In this document: positions 25,077 through 35,398 of the stretch, piece after piece
Layout: each line of letters begins with the position of its first letter
Position numbering within the stretch: the first letter of the stretch is position 1
From: CAYWQB01 sp964460785
GTDB lineage: Bacteria; Chlamydiota; Chlamydiia; Chlamydiales; CAYWQB01
DNA length: 64,000 bases
Direction: 5' to 3'
Assembly (NCBI GenBank): GCA_964460785.1
Contig: CAYWQB010000001.1
Location: 124,001 to 188,000 of the forward strand
The notes under the pieces: generated by a model
Databases searched by the model: none
The model's input: the letters and a program-made list of their open reading frames with translations, nothing else
Told to the model about the DNA's origin: nothing
Made by a program: the position numbers and the translations under genes

Positions 25077-28000
25077 ACCCTCCTCCTCCAGGGGTTTCTA
25101 CTCTTAGGCGATCTCCAGCTTGCATCAGAACCTTTGCAATGGAGGGAAGGTTTTTACTCTTTTTTCCTTTTGGTATCCAGATATTGCGTCCTGGCGAGCC
25201 ACTCAGCCCACCATTTAACCCAAACGGAGGATGATTTCTATTTTCACTAATAAGGTTTACCTCCATTTCTTCTAAGAAAAGGAGTTCTCTCACTACGCCA
25301 TTGCCTCCTCTTCGGCGCCCTACGCCTCCTGACTCAGGACGAATAGAAAACTCCATCACACGAATAGGCAATTCTGATTCTAGTACTTCCACATCGGTCA
25401 TTCGGCTATTTGTCATATGAGTGTGGACTGCATCACAACCATCATACTCTCTTCCTGCTCCTGCTCCCCCGCAGATCGTTTCGTAATACTGGTGCTGAAG
25501 GTTACCAAAGCTGAGGTTATTCATTGTCCCTTGAGAAGCGGCCTGAGCACCTAGGGCTCCTAGCAATAAATTAACGAGTGCCTGACTAGTTTCCACATTC
25601 CCTGCAGCTACTGCTTTTGGTCGCTGAGGAGATAAGAGAGATTGCTTAGGCACCATTATTTTAAGAGGCCAGAGGCATCCTTCATTGAGAGGTAGATCTC
25701 GAGCTATGAGGCAGCGAAAAACATACAGGCAGGCTGCATGACATATAGGAAGAGGAGCATGAAAGTTATGCTCTCCTTGAGGGCTTGTGCCTGTAAAGTC
25801 AATCAACACTTGCTGAGAGGAGGAATCTGGGGTCACCTTTACTTGGAGCGTGCTGCCTTGATCCATTTCCACAGCAAACCGCGCATCTTTTAGCATCGGG
25901 ATGAGCTGTTGGACTTCTTGTTGTCCATTCAATAAAGTCTGCTCCATATAGTGCTGGAGTGTTTCTGGACCTATTGCATTGGCGATTTCTTGTAAAAGTT
26001 TGGCTCCTCTAAAGCAGGCGGCTACTTGTGCTTTTAAATCTGCGATATTTTGCTGAGGCGCGCGTGCAGGATAAGGGGCTTCTATCAGCTGTCGGTGTAT
26101 TGCTTGCGTATCAAGCTCTCCTCCGTGTAGAATCTTGAGTTGCTGAATATACACCCCTTCTTCATCAATATGCTTGCTACCCGCAGGCATAGACCCTGGA
26201 CTGATCCCGCCAATGTCTGCATGGTGGCCACGTGCCGCTACAAATGCAAAAGGGTTGCTTCTTCCCTCTAAAAACACAGGCATAATGACTGTAAGATCGG
26301 GTAAATGCGTGCCTCCTTCATAAGGAGCATTCATTAACCAAGCATCACCGACTTGCAGGGCTTGCCCTTTCTCAGCGATGAGAGCTTTAACAGAGGCTCC
26401 CATAGAACCTAGGTGAACAGGAATGTGGTGAGCACTGGCTATTAACTGCCCTTTGCGATCAAAAAGAGCACAAGAATAATCCAGCCTTTCGCGAATATTT
26501 ATAGAGGCTGCACACATTCGCAGTACATCTCCCATCTGCTCTGCTATGGATTGAAAGAGCACATGAAAGCGCTCTAACTGAATGGGATTACATTCCCCTC
26601 TGAGTTCTGAGAGGTAGTGATGCTGACTGAGCGCTTGCTTTTCAAAGCTGATCTGCCCCTCCTCCGTGATAGAAGCGTTCCATCCTCTTTCTAGGACTAG
26701 TGTATGATAGGCATCCACTAAAAGAGCGGGCCCTTCAATAGGTGTTTGCTTGATTTTTTCAAGCGAAAGGATCGGTACTGTTTGCCAACAGTGATTCACC
26801 CAAGTTGGCTGGGTATCTTCTTGAGCCTGCTCATTATGCACGAAGGGAGAATACTCGGAGCCAAGTGTAAATTCTGTCTCTGCTCCCACTTGTGCCTCTA
26901 CAGAGAGAGCTTCAACCCAGACCTCCTCCTTTGTAACAGTGTAACCATAAAGTTTCTGGTAGCGCTCTGCAAAACATGTGTAGAGCTGAGAAAGGCTCTC
27001 ATACTCCACTGCAATAGGAGTCATTGCTTGTTTTAGCCGCAGATGAGCAAATCTCTTAACAGAAAAAATAGGGCGTGCACCTTGTTCTCCAAGTTGCACC
27101 TGGATCTTTTGCTGAGCTTTTCTTTCTAACTGTAGAAGAGCTTTTATCATGTTTTTCTCAGTTAAAGAAGCAAGAGCTTGATCGAGGGCAGTAAAACAAC
27201 GCTCAAGGATCGGTGCGGTTCCAATACCATATGCAGAAAGAGCACTGGCAATTTTTGGAATCAAAATTCTCTCTATCCCTAAATTATCTGCAACTCGACA
27301 AATATATTGACCGGAAGCTCCTCCATAGGCGACGAGCAGCTGCTTAGTAAAATCTATCCCTCGATGTGTGGCTGACCGGCGCATAGCATGTGCAGCCATC
27401 TCAGATGCAATTTGGATGGCTCCTTCTGCAATTTCAACAGGGGTCATCCGCTTTCCTGATTGCTGATATAACTCTACAGCTAAGGCTTCGACCTCTCGTC
27501 TTGCAGCTTCAAGATCTAATGGCTGTCTGCGATCTTCACCGACAATATTAGGGAAGGTTCCAGGCAAAATCCTCCCGAGCAGGAGTTGACAATCTGTGAG
27601 AGTCAAAGGACCGCCTAATCGATAACAGGCTGGTCCTGGCAAGGCCCCGGCACTTTCCGGACCAACACATAACCGCCCCCCTCGTGCAGTCACAATCGAA
27701 CAACCTCCCACTGCCATAGACTCCATGGGAATCATGGGGCTCTGGATGCGTGTAGAAGCAATTTCCCACTCTAACACTGGTTCAGAATGAGGATGCACCA
27801 TGCAATAGTCTGTAGAGGTTCCTCCCATGTCAAAGGTGAGCACTTGTTCACCTTCTTTCCCTACAATTTGGTGAGCCCCTAAAACACCCCCAATAGGCCC
27901 AGAGAATAGCATATCTTTTCCCTGAATCCCTTCTGATGTATGCAAGCCTCCGCTTGTCTGCATCCAAAGGAGGTTGATGCCTGGAAGAGAATGTTTCATT

Positions 28001-28662
28001 CTCTCTACATACTCTTGCATAAGAGGAGTTAATGCAGCATTCAGTACTGTTGTCTGTGCTCGTGCTACCCACTTAGGTAAGGTCGAAAGTTCTGAACTAA
28101 CAGAGATATGGGAAAACCCTATTTTTCTAGCGATTTCAGCAACAGCTTGCTCATGCTTTGGGTTTTTGGGGCTATGCAGGAGAGCTACTGCTAAAGAGCG
28201 ATACCCTTTTTGATATAGAGTGGAGAGCTTCTCTTCAACTTGAGGTAGGTGTAAAGGTTGAAGCACCTCTCCTTGGGCAGATAGACGCTCATCTAACTCC
28301 TGCACCTCTTTATAGAGGGGTTGATATGGCTCAATATGCAAAGAAAATAAAGAGGGACGATCTTGGTAACCAATTTTTAGTGCGTCTTTAAAACCTTTTG
28401 TCGTCATGAAAGCGACAGGTTCTCCATGCCCTTCCAGCAGGGCATTTGTAGCAAGAGTTGTTCCTAGCCTTACGGAACCAATTGCTTGAGCAGATACAGC
28501 TTGAGCAAGAGGAACACCTATTACCTGCTCAATCGCTTCAAGTATAGGATCGATTGCATTTGAGCTTAGTACCTTGTGAACAAATAGCTTATTCTTTGGA
28601 GAAAGAGCTAAGACATCTGTAAATGTTCCACCACGATCGACCCAAAACTCCCAAGCCCTCAC
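25051..28662 (-). CDS. 5-Oxoprolinase (fused hydantoinase A and B)
   Basis: 1203 residues, the length of single-chain ATP-dependent 5-oxoprolinases. The HyuA half (about 1-690) opens EFWVDRGGTFTDVLA and contains the ATPase-like LTFDMGGTSTDYCMV and GGCSIVTARGG. The HyuB half (about 695-1190) begins NPIQLERFHVLFQSIAEQMG and has GTHLPDLTVIMP and AARGHHADIGGISPGSMP, a His/Asp-rich active-site segment. The reaction is 5-oxo-L-proline + ATP + water to glutamate. The start is a GTG with GAGGAG upstream. The pairing with the overlapping GATase gene suggests salvage of gamma-glutamyl compounds, perhaps host glutathione. Confidence 0.92.
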   Translation of the reverse strand: MRAWEFWVDRGGTFTDVLALSPKNKLFVHKVLSSNAIDPILEAIEQVIGVPLAQAVSAQAIGSVRLGTTLATNALLEGHGEPVAFMTTKGFKDALKIGYQDRPSLFSLHIEPYQPLYKEVQELDERLSAQGEVLQPLHLPQVEEKLSTLYQKGYRSLAVALLHSPKNPKHEQAVAEIARKIGFSHISVSSELSTLPKWVARAQTTVLNAALTPLMQEYVERMKHSLPGINLLWMQTSGGLHTSEGIQGKDMLFSGPIGGVLGAHQIVGKEGEQVLTFDMGGTSTDYCMVHPHSEPVLEWEIASTRIQSPMIPMESMAVGGCSIVTARGGRLCVGPESAGALPGPACYRLGGPLTLTDCQLLLGRILPGTFPNIVGEDRRQPLDLEAARREVEALAVELYQQSGKRMTPVEIAEGAIQIASEMAAHAMRRSATHRGIDFTKQLLVAYGGASGQYICRVADNLGIERILIPKIASALSAYGIGTAPILERCFTALDQALASLTEKNMIKALLQLERKAQQKIQVQLGEQGARPIFSVKRFAHLRLKQAMTPIAVEYESLSQLYTCFAERYQKLYGYTVTKEEVWVEALSVEAQVGAETEFTLGSEYSPFVHNEQAQEDTQPTWVNHCWQTVPILSLEKIKQTPIEGPALLVDAYHTLVLERGWNASITEEGQISFEKQALSQHHYLSELRGECNPIQLERFHVLFQSIAEQMGDVLRMCAASINIRERLDYSCALFDRKGQLIASAHHIPVHLGSMGASVKALIAEKGQALQVGDAWLMNAPYEGGTHLPDLTVIMPVFLEGRSNPFAFVAARGHHADIGGISPGSMPAGSKHIDEEGVYIQQLKILHGGELDTQAIHRQLIEAPYPARAPQQNIADLKAQVAACFRGAKLLQEIANAIGPETLQHYMEQTLLNGQQEVQQLIPMLKDARFAVEMDQGSTLQVKVTPDSSSQQVLIDFTGTSPQGEHNFHAPLPICHAACLYVFRCLIARDLPLNEGCLWPLKIMVPKQSLLSPQRPKAVAAGNVETSQALVNLLLGALGAQAASQGTMNNLSFGNLQHQYYETICGGAGAGREYDGCDAVHTHMTNSRMTDVEVLESELPIRVMEFSIRPESGGVGRRRGGNGVVRELLFLEEMEVNLISENRNHPPFGLNGGLSGSPGRNIWIPKGKKSKNLPSIAKVLMQAGDRLRVETPGGGGYGLPTNQR

Positions 28663-28733
28663 AAGAGTTCTCTCCTCACATCACCTCAGATGTCGGCAGA
28701 TATAGCCAGGAAACGAGTTCTTCGCAATTGCTT

Positions 28734-31700
28734 TTAAGCTATAGGCTCAAGAACACCAGCTTGCTTCAACGCCTCGAATACACAAGAAGAGCGCAACTGA
28801 ACATTACCTTGGTCATCAGTAAAGTACGCTTCACCTATGGAAGCTCCTGCAGCTCTTTGACTCTCTACAAAAGAGCGTGCCAACCCATCACCATATGGCT
28901 CTTGGCGCACAGCCTCATAGATGTCAGCAAAAAGAGCAAGGCTACGCGTAGCCATTAAAGGAGACTCTATCCGTCTTTTTCTCACTTCTTCTTCTTGCCA
29001 ATCTATCGTACTTGCAGATTCTACTACGCCATCGCCTCCACCATCAATCGAGCTCCCATTTGGCTTATGATCAAGGCGTAGCTTACCTTCTGTTTGCTCC
29101 TGCATAGCTAAAAAGAGAGAGCGGTAATCATGTACTTCCATTGTTTCATAGGAGTGCCCTGCCAAGAAATCCTCTTCTGTAAGGCTCTCATTATAGGCGC
29201 GTTCTAGCTCCCCTTTTAGTAGACGAAATGAAAGATCGACAGCTTCAAAAGCTTGGCGATAGGCAAGGTCATAAAAGAATCTCTTATTCTTACCTTCCCC
29301 TTCTGGGCGCTCATTCCATACATGATCATAGGGAGCTTTATATGTGTCTCCTAACAGACTCACACGCTTTGTATGCAGGTAGTGGAGAGTGTCTGGCAAG
29401 ATGTCTGTAAACCGCGCTCCGCACTGACGAGAAGCATTTTCTAGCGTATTAAATACAAACTCTATTTCATCTCGAAGGTGTGCATGCAAGCTCTCGTCTT
29501 GCTCCTGATCATATGCACGCTTCATGATATCTAATTCATAAGCCACAAGCTCTAGCTGGTTAACGATATCAGCGTTTTGCTGTGCAAATTCCGCTGGTTT
29601 GTCTTGTGCATTGACCAAGCCGAGTAGAGGCTCCTTATTACAGACCTTATCAACATAATAGAGGAGCTTAATATCACCTGATCGTCGGACTCCTCCCATA
29701 AAAGAGTGGTATAAAGAAGAAATTCTTCTTATTGAAGAGAGGGGTGCCGGTGGGAACTTTACTCCTTGGTAAGAAAGCACAACCTGATGTGCTTGGAGAG
29801 GCTCTACTATAGACAGCCAATCTGCAAGGCTTGGACTTGAATCTTTAGACTGCAGAAGGGGAAGCAACTCTTGTGCTCCTACTCTTTCCATTAAAGAGAA
29901 AGCTGCTCGTTGCCATCGAGGAGTGCCTTCTTCTATTAGAGCACAGATAGCATCTGCTGCAACTTGAGCACGGAGACCATCAGGGAAAAAGCTATCAAAC
30001 GTCGCATTTACATAAGGAGCAGATAAAATCGATGCCATGTTCTTTTTACAAAAAGCGACAAGGATTTGCTTTTGCTGCTCATCTGTCAGCTCACGAGCTT
30101 GCAGTTGTCTACCAACAAAAGAAAAAAGTGCTGCTGTAGGCTTATCATAGACCTCTGGAATTGCTTGAATGATACTTACTAAAGCCTCATAGGCTGTTGC
30201 ATCATTCCCTAGGAGGATCTCTTGTCTCTCTGCAAAGCAAAGCAAGGTCTGAAATACTTTTTTGAAGTCTGTAGATTCTTTAGGGCAATCTTTCAAGTAT
30301 ATGAGCGCTTGTATGAGATCTGCTTCAGATACAAAGACTTGTCCACCTTCTTCAGCATCAACTGCAATCATTTTTCCGGCTAGCTTTGAAGCTGGCAACA
30401 AGCACTTTGATGCTAGCAAGCTTGCCAATACCTTTCCCTGCAAGTCCAATTCCATAATAAAGGAGGCTGCCGCTTCCATGGCATGATCGTTTGGAGGGGT
30501 GCTAGAAGCTGCTTTTTTCAAGATATCAGTGACTTTATCACAAGCAGTTTGCGTAACACTTTGTGTTTGCTCGCTGGCGGCTTCTTCTGAAAGAGCTCCT
30601 TGCTCAAAGTTGTCTTCAATAGCGGATACGTCGAGAGAAGCTTCATGCGCCACATATTCAACTGCAGCAATAAAACCATAGCGGGTTTCCATACACCGGG
30701 CATATACATCAAGCTCTAGATCTGGAGGAAGAGAGATTCCCTTGATCTTCATATAACGCAAGCACATACGCACTGCATAAAAACGGTGCTCAGGATACAG
30801 TTCTTCTCCATCAACAGGGGTGAGTGCTTTTTGTAAAGTAAGCTTTATTTGCTCTATAGGAATAATTGCTGCTGGTTGCTTGGCTCCACACTCAAAAATC
30901 CCCCCAATGGTAAGAAAGAGCTGAGCATCCCTTGCTTCATCAAGGTGCTTTCTTACCATCTCTGCATCAATAAACAAAGAACTCGGCTCAATTTCACTCC
31001 ACAGACCGTTTAAGCATTGATCATAACTAGAGTGAGAAACCGTTGCAGGCAATGCTCTTAACAGGCTTGCAGCGGAGGCTTCTTCCGTAAGAAAACTTCT
31101 GGTGACCTCTTGCGCCAAAAAAGACAGCTGCTCTATTTCTAGATCTTGCCCCTCCTCCTCGATCAACTCAGGGATCTTTTGAATGAGAGTTAGAGTATAG
31201 GCTTGTACCTCTTCTTCTGTTAGAATATTTCTCTCGCACTCAACTAAAGTACCAAAAACTTTTCGGGCGAGTGAATAATCTCCAAGGGCTAATAGTCGTT
31301 CTTTCAGACTATTTAGATATACAGCTGGAACCTCCATATTGTGCTCAGCACTAAAAACAAGTAAAGAGCGGCACCCAGTTAGCCTTTCTGCTTCCAAAGA
31401 TGTTGTCCAAAAGGTATCGAGTAAAACTTGACAAAGCCCTTTCTGCTTTTCAAAAAGATGAGCTAAAAAGCTGGAAGCAGAAAACTCGTAATCATTTACT
31501 GGCAAGCAAAGCTTATCGTAAAGAGACTGGGCTTGCTTTACATCGAAATGAAAATCTCGAGCAAAAAACTCTTGGATAAGAGTTACCGTGAATGCATCGG
31601 AAAGATCTGCTTGTAGCAGGATTTGATATAATTGCTCTTCATCAAATCGGCTAATTCCAATTGCATGAAGAACCGATTCCCAGTCATCTTGATTAAAAAG

Positions 31701-33245
31701 AGTCTCTCCTTGCCAGCTGGTTCCTATAGAAAGGACTTCCTCTATCCACTCGCTACTTACAAGCTCTTCTGAGTTTGCAGCAAAGGAAGCAATGGCAAAG
31801 ATCAAGCTTTTCATGCATTCTTTACTACCTGCTGTGACTTGAGCCCACTGCAGCGCTTTTGTCAGGTCTTTAGGATCCTTGACCTCTAGTTTTTGGAGAG
31901 TGGACTGGTATGAAAAAAGAGAGGTCAAGGCCTCAACTCTTGCATTATCTTGCATAGCTGCAGATGCTTCTTCATCTACAATGAGCATTTGGAAAACCTT
32001 TGCCACAGATGGAAGGGCCACTCTAAACTCTATACTATAACGAAGCAGGGCAGTGAGGAGAGCACACCTGCTCTTTGGATCATCCTCTACCTTACTCCAA
32101 TACTCTAAAACTAAAGGTTCATTGAGAGGCTGGCCAAACTGCGTGGCATGAGAGATAATCGCAGGTGCAGCTTGTTCCATTCCCTCAAGCTCTCCAGGAC
32201 TACTGCTTTCTAGAATGAGTTGGAGCCATTTATCATGTTTTCCGCCGTCAAAAAGGTTCGACCTTAGGCAGTAAAAGAGTTCCGCTATACCAGACCAATG
32301 CTTGTGTGTAGTAAAAGTGCCTATCAAGCAGCTAAAATGCTCTTGAGAGATGGTCTGCTCTTGGATCTCTGTTCTTAAAACTTTGACCGTTGTATCTAGC
32401 AGATCTATCGAAGGAGGGCTTTGCTTTTGTAAGATACCTGCTAAAAGATCTATACAAGCATGCCTTGAAGGGTAAGACATCCCCGCAATAAGAGAGGCCA
32501 TATCAAGAGCATTTTTTGGAGAGACCAGCTCTAAAGAGAGCTTAGACATACGACTAATCAGCTCATCGACTGGTGTTTGGTGCTGCCCTTCAAACAAACC
32601 GGCCAAAGCTGAAGGGTTGATTGCGATTAAGAAGCTAGTGAGCCTTGGATGCCGAAAAAAAGAAGAAGACACCTGAATCTCTGGACTCAAGACTTTAAGA
32701 GCTTCTCGCAAGACTTCATTTTCAGGATGTCTTCCCAAAAGAGAATCGACAAGAACTCGCCCTTCTGGAGAGAGGCCACTCCCCTCTTCCCAAGGTGGGA
32801 AAAATCTCTTAAGTGTAGAGGCTAGTTCTTCCTCAGCACCTGGCTGATTCATTAGCTCTTGAAGTTTTTTCTGCTTTTGAGAAAAAGACATCCCCTTATG
32901 AGGAGCTACAGGAGTTCCTGTAGCTTTTTGTCCTGTAAAAAAGACCTCGGAAAAGCGCAGCTTGTGCACAGGGCAACTAACTGGACGCACCGTTCCAGCA
33001 GATAAAGCACTTCCCACTCCAGGAGATAGAAAATCCTCTCTACAAATGAGCTCCTCAACACCATCCAAATTATCAAGATCAAGGTCTAAAGCTGGGGGCC
33101 TTAGAGCTAGAAGCCTTCCCGAAGACAAAGCACCTCTGCCGCTTTTCCTGGGCCTAGGAGGAGTTAGGGGTAGGGGATACTTTCTATCCGAAGTCCCCTT
33201 TGGTGAGCTTGCAGAAGGACTTGGGGGTCCTGAACGCGTAGACAT
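28734..33245 (-). CDS. Very large protein (1503 residues) of unknown function
   Basis: Residues 1-60 are Ser/Pro/Arg/Gly-rich and disordered (PPSPSASSPKGTSDRK), without a signal peptide, as expected of a type III substrate. The remaining 1400 residues are almost entirely helical, with acidic, Leu/Ala-rich helices of about 15-20 residues broken by Pro or Gly. This pattern suggests an alpha-solenoid (HEAT- or armadillo-like) scaffold. No enzyme motif is seen. The last 100 residues contain a Gly/Asp-rich insert (SSIDGGGDGVV) and a Tyr-containing globular end. No ribosome site is visible upstream. Base composition looks like that of the neighbours, so there is no sign of recent transfer. Confidence 0.75.
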   Translation of the reverse strand: MSTRSGPPSPSASSPKGTSDRKYPLPLTPPRPRKSGRGALSSGRLLALRPPALDLDLDNLDGVEELICREDFLSPGVGSALSAGTVRPVSCPVHKLRFSEVFFTGQKATGTPVAPHKGMSFSQKQKKLQELMNQPGAEEELASTLKRFFPPWEEGSGLSPEGRVLVDSLLGRHPENEVLREALKVLSPEIQVSSSFFRHPRLTSFLIAINPSALAGLFEGQHQTPVDELISRMSKLSLELVSPKNALDMASLIAGMSYPSRHACIDLLAGILQKQSPPSIDLLDTTVKVLRTEIQEQTISQEHFSCLIGTFTTHKHWSGIAELFYCLRSNLFDGGKHDKWLQLILESSSPGELEGMEQAAPAIISHATQFGQPLNEPLVLEYWSKVEDDPKSRCALLTALLRYSIEFRVALPSVAKVFQMLIVDEEASAAMQDNARVEALTSLFSYQSTLQKLEVKDPKDLTKALQWAQVTAGSKECMKSLIFAIASFAANSEELVSSEWIEEVLSIGTSWQGETLFNQDDWESVLHAIGISRFDEEQLYQILLQADLSDAFTVTLIQEFFARDFHFDVKQAQSLYDKLCLPVNDYEFSASSFLAHLFEKQKGLCQVLLDTFWTTSLEAERLTGCRSLLVFSAEHNMEVPAVYLNSLKERLLALGDYSLARKVFGTLVECERNILTEEEVQAYTLTLIQKIPELIEEEGQDLEIEQLSFLAQEVTRSFLTEEASAASLLRALPATVSHSSYDQCLNGLWSEIEPSSLFIDAEMVRKHLDEARDAQLFLTIGGIFECGAKQPAAIIPIEQIKLTLQKALTPVDGEELYPEHRFYAVRMCLRYMKIKGISLPPDLELDVYARCMETRYGFIAAVEYVAHEASLDVSAIEDNFEQGALSEEAASEQTQSVTQTACDKVTDILKKAASSTPPNDHAMEAAASFIMELDLQGKVLASLLASKCLLPASKLAGKMIAVDAEEGGQVFVSEADLIQALIYLKDCPKESTDFKKVFQTLLCFAERQEILLGNDATAYEALVSIIQAIPEVYDKPTAALFSFVGRQLQARELTDEQQKQILVAFCKKNMASILSAPYVNATFDSFFPDGLRAQVAADAICALIEEGTPRWQRAAFSLMERVGAQELLPLLQSKDSSPSLADWLSIVEPLQAHQVVLSYQGVKFPPAPLSSIRRISSLYHSFMGGVRRSGDIKLLYYVDKVCNKEPLLGLVNAQDKPAEFAQQNADIVNQLELVAYELDIMKRAYDQEQDESLHAHLRDEIEFVFNTLENASRQCGARFTDILPDTLHYLHTKRVSLLGDTYKAPYDHVWNERPEGEGKNKRFFYDLAYRQAFEAVDLSFRLLKGELERAYNESLTEEDFLAGHSYETMEVHDYRSLFLAMQEQTEGKLRLDHKPNGSSIDGGGDGVVESASTIDWQEEEVRKRRIESPLMATRSLALFADIYEAVRQEPYGDGLARSFVESQRAAGASIGEAYFTDDQGNVQLRSSCVFEALKQAGVLEPIA

Positions 33246-33344
33246 ATGCCGATAATTTTCTTTAATTATAGGGGAAAGATTTTACCATACGAAGAGCTTA
33301 AGAACAATTTAAATAACCTTAACACTAGTTTTTTTCTCCTCCTC

Positions 33345-34082
33345 TTAAAACTGGTCGCGTAAAGACCGAAGTTTAGCGAATAATACCCCTGGTCTTTGTT
33401 CTTGCATGTGCTCTTCAAGGAGAGAGTGGCCCACTAAAAGAAAGGGATTACTCCTCTTCTCCTCTACTAAGGCCAAAGGAACTGTAGGTTTTCCTTCTCT
33501 TCGTAGTCTTTCTACCTCTTCAGCTCTTCGAACAAAAGGGGGATAGTGTGGAAGCAGAGAAAGGGCAAACTGTGTATTTGTTTGTGTATACTCATGTCCA
33601 CAGTAAAGCTTTGTCTCATCAGGAAGAGTGGTAATCTTTTTTAGAGATCTCATCATTTGCTTGGGAGTTCCTTCAAATAGGCGCCCACATCCGGAGCCAA
33701 AGAGAGTATCTCCTACAAAACAAGCGCCTAAAGAGCGACAGTAATACCCCAAGTGAGAAAGCGTATGGCCTGGTAGAGCAAGCACTTCAAAAGAAAGGTT
33801 TAAAAGGGAGATTACATCCCCTTCTTGAAGGATGTGGGAAGCGCCTGCATTTGCTGGGCCATAGACAGCGATATGAGGAAATTGTCGTTTTAGTCGGGCC
33901 ACTCCTCCGACATGGTCGGCATGGTGATGGGTAAGAAGAATTGCTGAGAGAGTCAATTTCTTTTGCTCTAAAAAAGCTTGCTCTGGCTCCCCTTCTCCTG
34001 GGTCTATAACCACTGCATGCTCTCCCTCAGAAAGAATAAATGCGTAGTTATCTTCAAGAATGGGTAGAGTGGTAATCAGCAT
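33345..34082 (-). CDS. gloB: Hydroxyacylglutathione hydrolase (glyoxalase II)
   Basis: 245 residues of the metallo-beta-lactamase fold. The dinuclear metal motif THHHADHVGG (H52, H54, D56, H57) is the one typical of glyoxalase II, and later ligands occur in LPGHTLSH, FVGDTLFGSGCGR and YCGHEYT. The LFEGTP and C-terminal helical glutathione-binding segments are present. It hydrolyses S-lactoylglutathione to lactate and glutathione, the second step of methylglyoxal detoxification. It presupposes a thiol such as glutathione, which fits the oxoprolinase and glutaredoxin genes nearby. GGGAGGA precedes the ATG. Confidence 0.93.
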   Translation of the reverse strand: MLITTLPILEDNYAFILSEGEHAVVIDPGEGEPEQAFLEQKKLTLSAILLTHHHADHVGGVARLKRQFPHIAVYGPANAGASHILQEGDVISLLNLSFEVLALPGHTLSHLGYYCRSLGACFVGDTLFGSGCGRLFEGTPKQMMRSLKKITTLPDETKLYCGHEYTQTNTQFALSLLPHYPPFVRRAEEVERLRREGKPTVPLALVEEKRSNPFLLVGHSLLEEHMQEQRPGVLFAKLRSLRDQF

Positions 34083-34130
34083 TTTTTCCTCCCGTTTTAG
34101 AAGAAAAATACTTCGTTTAATGATTGTTGC

Positions 34131-35048
34131 CTAGCGCACTTGTTTTTGTGATAGCCGTTGCCAAACCACCCGAAAGAACCCAGAAGGGCTAAGGACAAGC
34201 ACATTTCCAAGCAGAATAAGAGCGAGGCCTCCTGCAGATAGGAGAGACCACTGATACCCTTCAAAGATTGTAGAAAGAAAAAGCGCGACAACAGGAAAAA
34301 GAGTTGTGGCATATGCAGCTTTTTCTGAGCCGATCTTCTGAATCAACTTTAGGTAGCTTGCAAAAGAGAGGACTGTGCCAAAAAGAACAAGGTAAGCGAA
34401 CGAGAAGAGATAAGTAGGACTTAGATCTAAAACAATAGAGTGCCCGGTTAGAAAAGCAAATAGCAAGGAGGCCAGAGCTCCATAAGCTGTAGAAAAAGTC
34501 ATATTTGCAAGAGTGCTCACCCCTTGATTCAAACTGTGAGCAATCAAGGTTTGTGCACAGGATGACAGCATGGTAGCTCCAAGTCCCCACATAATTCCGA
34601 TAAGTAGAGAGAGACCAAGTTTCGCATGAGCAATATCTGGATAAAAGAGCATGATCATACCAGATAATCCCACAACGATTCCTCTGATATGCTTCTTGGA
34701 GATTTTCCTTTGTAAAAAAAGAGCTGCAAGAATGGTATTGAACATCACAAGGAGGGAAAAGATCACAGAAACCAAGCCTGAAGGCAAGTAGTGAGAGGCC
34801 ATATAAAGGCCTACATAGTTTAGGCCAAAACCTCCGATTCCCTGTAAAGCAAAGCGGATATGCTGGCGTAAGTTAAAGCGAAGGGACTGGCGTCGCACTA
34901 AGCAATAGAGGTAAAGAAAAATTGCAGCAATACCAAAGCGATAGGCAACGGATAAAACGGCTGGCACAACGCCCAATTGAAAAACAATGGCAAGCCAAGT
35001 TGTCCCCCAAATAAATACAGATGTAGTATAGAGAGCTAAGTTACCCAT
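34131..35048 (-). CDS. EamA-family (DMT superfamily) transporter
   Basis: 305 residues with ten membrane segments in two repeated halves. The opening TSVFIWGTTWLAIVFQ and the half-repeat signature (YMASHYLPSGLVSVIFSLLVMFNTILAALFL in the first half, KIGSEKAAYATTLFPVVALFLS in the second) are typical EamA features. These are drug/metabolite exporters or amino-acid exchangers; the substrate is unknown. GGAG lies 10 bases before the ATG. It is 48 bp upstream of gloB and divergent from the bolA gene. Confidence 0.9.
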   Translation of the reverse strand: MGNLALYTTSVFIWGTTWLAIVFQLGVVPAVLSVAYRFGIAAIFLYLYCLVRRQSLRFNLRQHIRFALQGIGGFGLNYVGLYMASHYLPSGLVSVIFSLLVMFNTILAALFLQRKISKKHIRGIVVGLSGMIMLFYPDIAHAKLGLSLLIGIMWGLGATMLSSCAQTLIAHSLNQGVSTLANMTFSTAYGALASLLFAFLTGHSIVLDLSPTYLFSFAYLVLFGTVLSFASYLKLIQKIGSEKAAYATTLFPVVALFLSTIFEGYQWSLLSAGGLALILLGNVLVLSPSGFFRVVWQRLSQKQVR

Positions 35049-35107
35049 AAGGTTGGTTCTCCACTTAAAACTGCCTAAAATTATAGCAAATAAACAAATT
35101 ATTTACC

Positions 35108-35398
35108 ATGCAAAAAGCACTGACCATCAAGAAGTTACTAAAAAAATCCCTTGCTCCTAAAAAGCTAGAAGTGATTGATGAAAGTTGGCGACACAAGCGC
35201 CCTTCAGAAGAGAGCCATTTTCATGTATACATCATCAGTTCAGTATTTGATAAGAAGAGCCGAATTGCTCGGCACCGCATGATTCACAAGGTATTAGATG
35301 AGTTACTTCCATCTATTCATGCTCTTTCTATCGAAGCTTATTCTCCTGAAGAAGAGCCTGCCGAGTACAAAGCGCCTCCCTGCCGAGGGCAGCATTAG
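35108..35398 (+). CDS. BolA-family protein (copy 1)
   Basis: 96 residues. It carries the BolA core: HFHVYIISSVFDKKSRIARHRMIHKVL, with the RHR motif and invariant His, and ALSIEAYSPEE at the end of the last strand. BolA proteins pair with monothiol glutaredoxins to handle 2Fe-2S clusters. A second BolA-like gene and its glutaredoxin partner lie 3 kb away at 38.3-38.9 kb. The final codons overlap the convergent methyltransferase gene by 4 bp. No ribosome site is visible. Confidence 0.88.
   Translation: MQKALTIKKLLKKSLAPKKLEVIDESWRHKRPSEESHFHVYIISSVFDKKSRIARHRMIHKVLDELLPSIHALSIEAYSPEEEPAEYKAPPCRGQH

Noticed and set aside
25062..25250. Open frames on the plus strand inside the oxoprolinase gene
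   Set aside because: They are antisense to a clear enzyme, have no ribosome site and no family likeness. The same holds for most open frames opposite strong genes in this window.
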